This document shows, one piece after another, positions 5,981-6,026 of a DNA stretch of 6,026 bases. The stretch is from NCBI GenBank assembly GCA_049652745.1, contig JBASEY010000037.1, forward strand, positions 1 through 6,026, in the 5' to 3' direction. The notes beneath the pieces were generated by a model. That model had not been told where the DNA came from and made no database searches. It saw only the letters and a list, made by a program, of their open reading frames with translations. The translations under genes were made by a program, and so were the position numbers. Each line of letters opens with the position of its first letter. The stretch's first letter is position 1. The stretch comes from JBASEY01 sp049652745. Lineage in GTDB: Bacteria > CSSED10-310.

Positions 5981-6004
5981 TTCAGGTTGGTATTTCCACC
6001 TGAA
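5981..6004. repeat. Bulged hairpin near the right window edge
   Basis: TTCAGG-T-TGG (5981-5990) pairs with CCACCTGAA (5996-6004) over 9 bp with one bulged T and a TATTT loop. No U-run follows on either strand. It could be the end of a mobile element or of a gene lying outside the window; neither can be decided here. Confidence 0.45.
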
Positions 6005-6026
6005 TATGATGGGTTCTGCGTTAAGA

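Noticed and set aside
5951..6025. 24-codon - strand frame ending FRWKYQPEDVSITGQHH, as the tail of a gene cut by the window edge
   Set aside because: Too short to distinguish from chance and I do not recognise the peptide.

Overview
The window carries one well-formed Gram-negative export operon. It encodes a TolC-family outer-membrane channel, a MacA-type periplasmic adaptor, a separate ABC ATPase and a MacB-type permease, all on the + strand from 536 to 5218. Both flanks are gene-poor and packed with short repeats and hairpins. A SET-domain protein gene lies on the - strand at the right, and its 5' end has no usable start codon. The outer-membrane channel and periplasmic adaptor require a diderm bacterium. 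The dispersed repeats (7-nt tandem repeats, GTCCCAT arrays, ATTACAGGATT-type elements) resemble those I associate with repeat-rich Desulfobacterota genomes. That assignment is recollection plus inference and is only moderately supported.

Layout: 1-535 has no credible gene. It holds two imperfect copies of a heptamer-repeat block (1-46 and 239-292), a GCA-loop hairpin (46-62), a small element with inverted ends (67-138), a REP-like stretch (291-317), a GTCCCAT array (321-361), and then the 5' leader of the operon with two dyads (414-437 and 476-496). The four operon genes are at 536-2002, 2002-3246, 3270-3995 and 3992-5218, with junctions of -1, +23 and -4 nt, so they are almost certainly co-transcribed and translationally linked. 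From 5216 to 5355 the repeat types recur: G-rich heptamers, a second GCA-loop hairpin, and an inverted copy of the left-flank element end. The SET-domain reading frame occupies 5914-5405 (-), and 5915-6026 is a dyad-rich stretch running to the window edge.

How it works together (known for the family, inferred here): the ATPase and permease form a mechanotransmission ABC transporter of the MacB type. The adaptor bridges it to the TolC-like trimer, and ATP hydrolysis in the cytoplasm drives expulsion of a periplasmic substrate across the outer membrane. The substrate (macrolide, peptide, lipid, siderophore or other) cannot be read from the sequence, and no regulator gene is present in the window.

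The transport operon is a conventional system. The more unusual material is in the flanks: inverted copies of one repeat bracketing the operon, two hairpins with the same loop and compensatory stem changes, heptamer arrays, and the bacterial SET gene with a damaged or unusual start.
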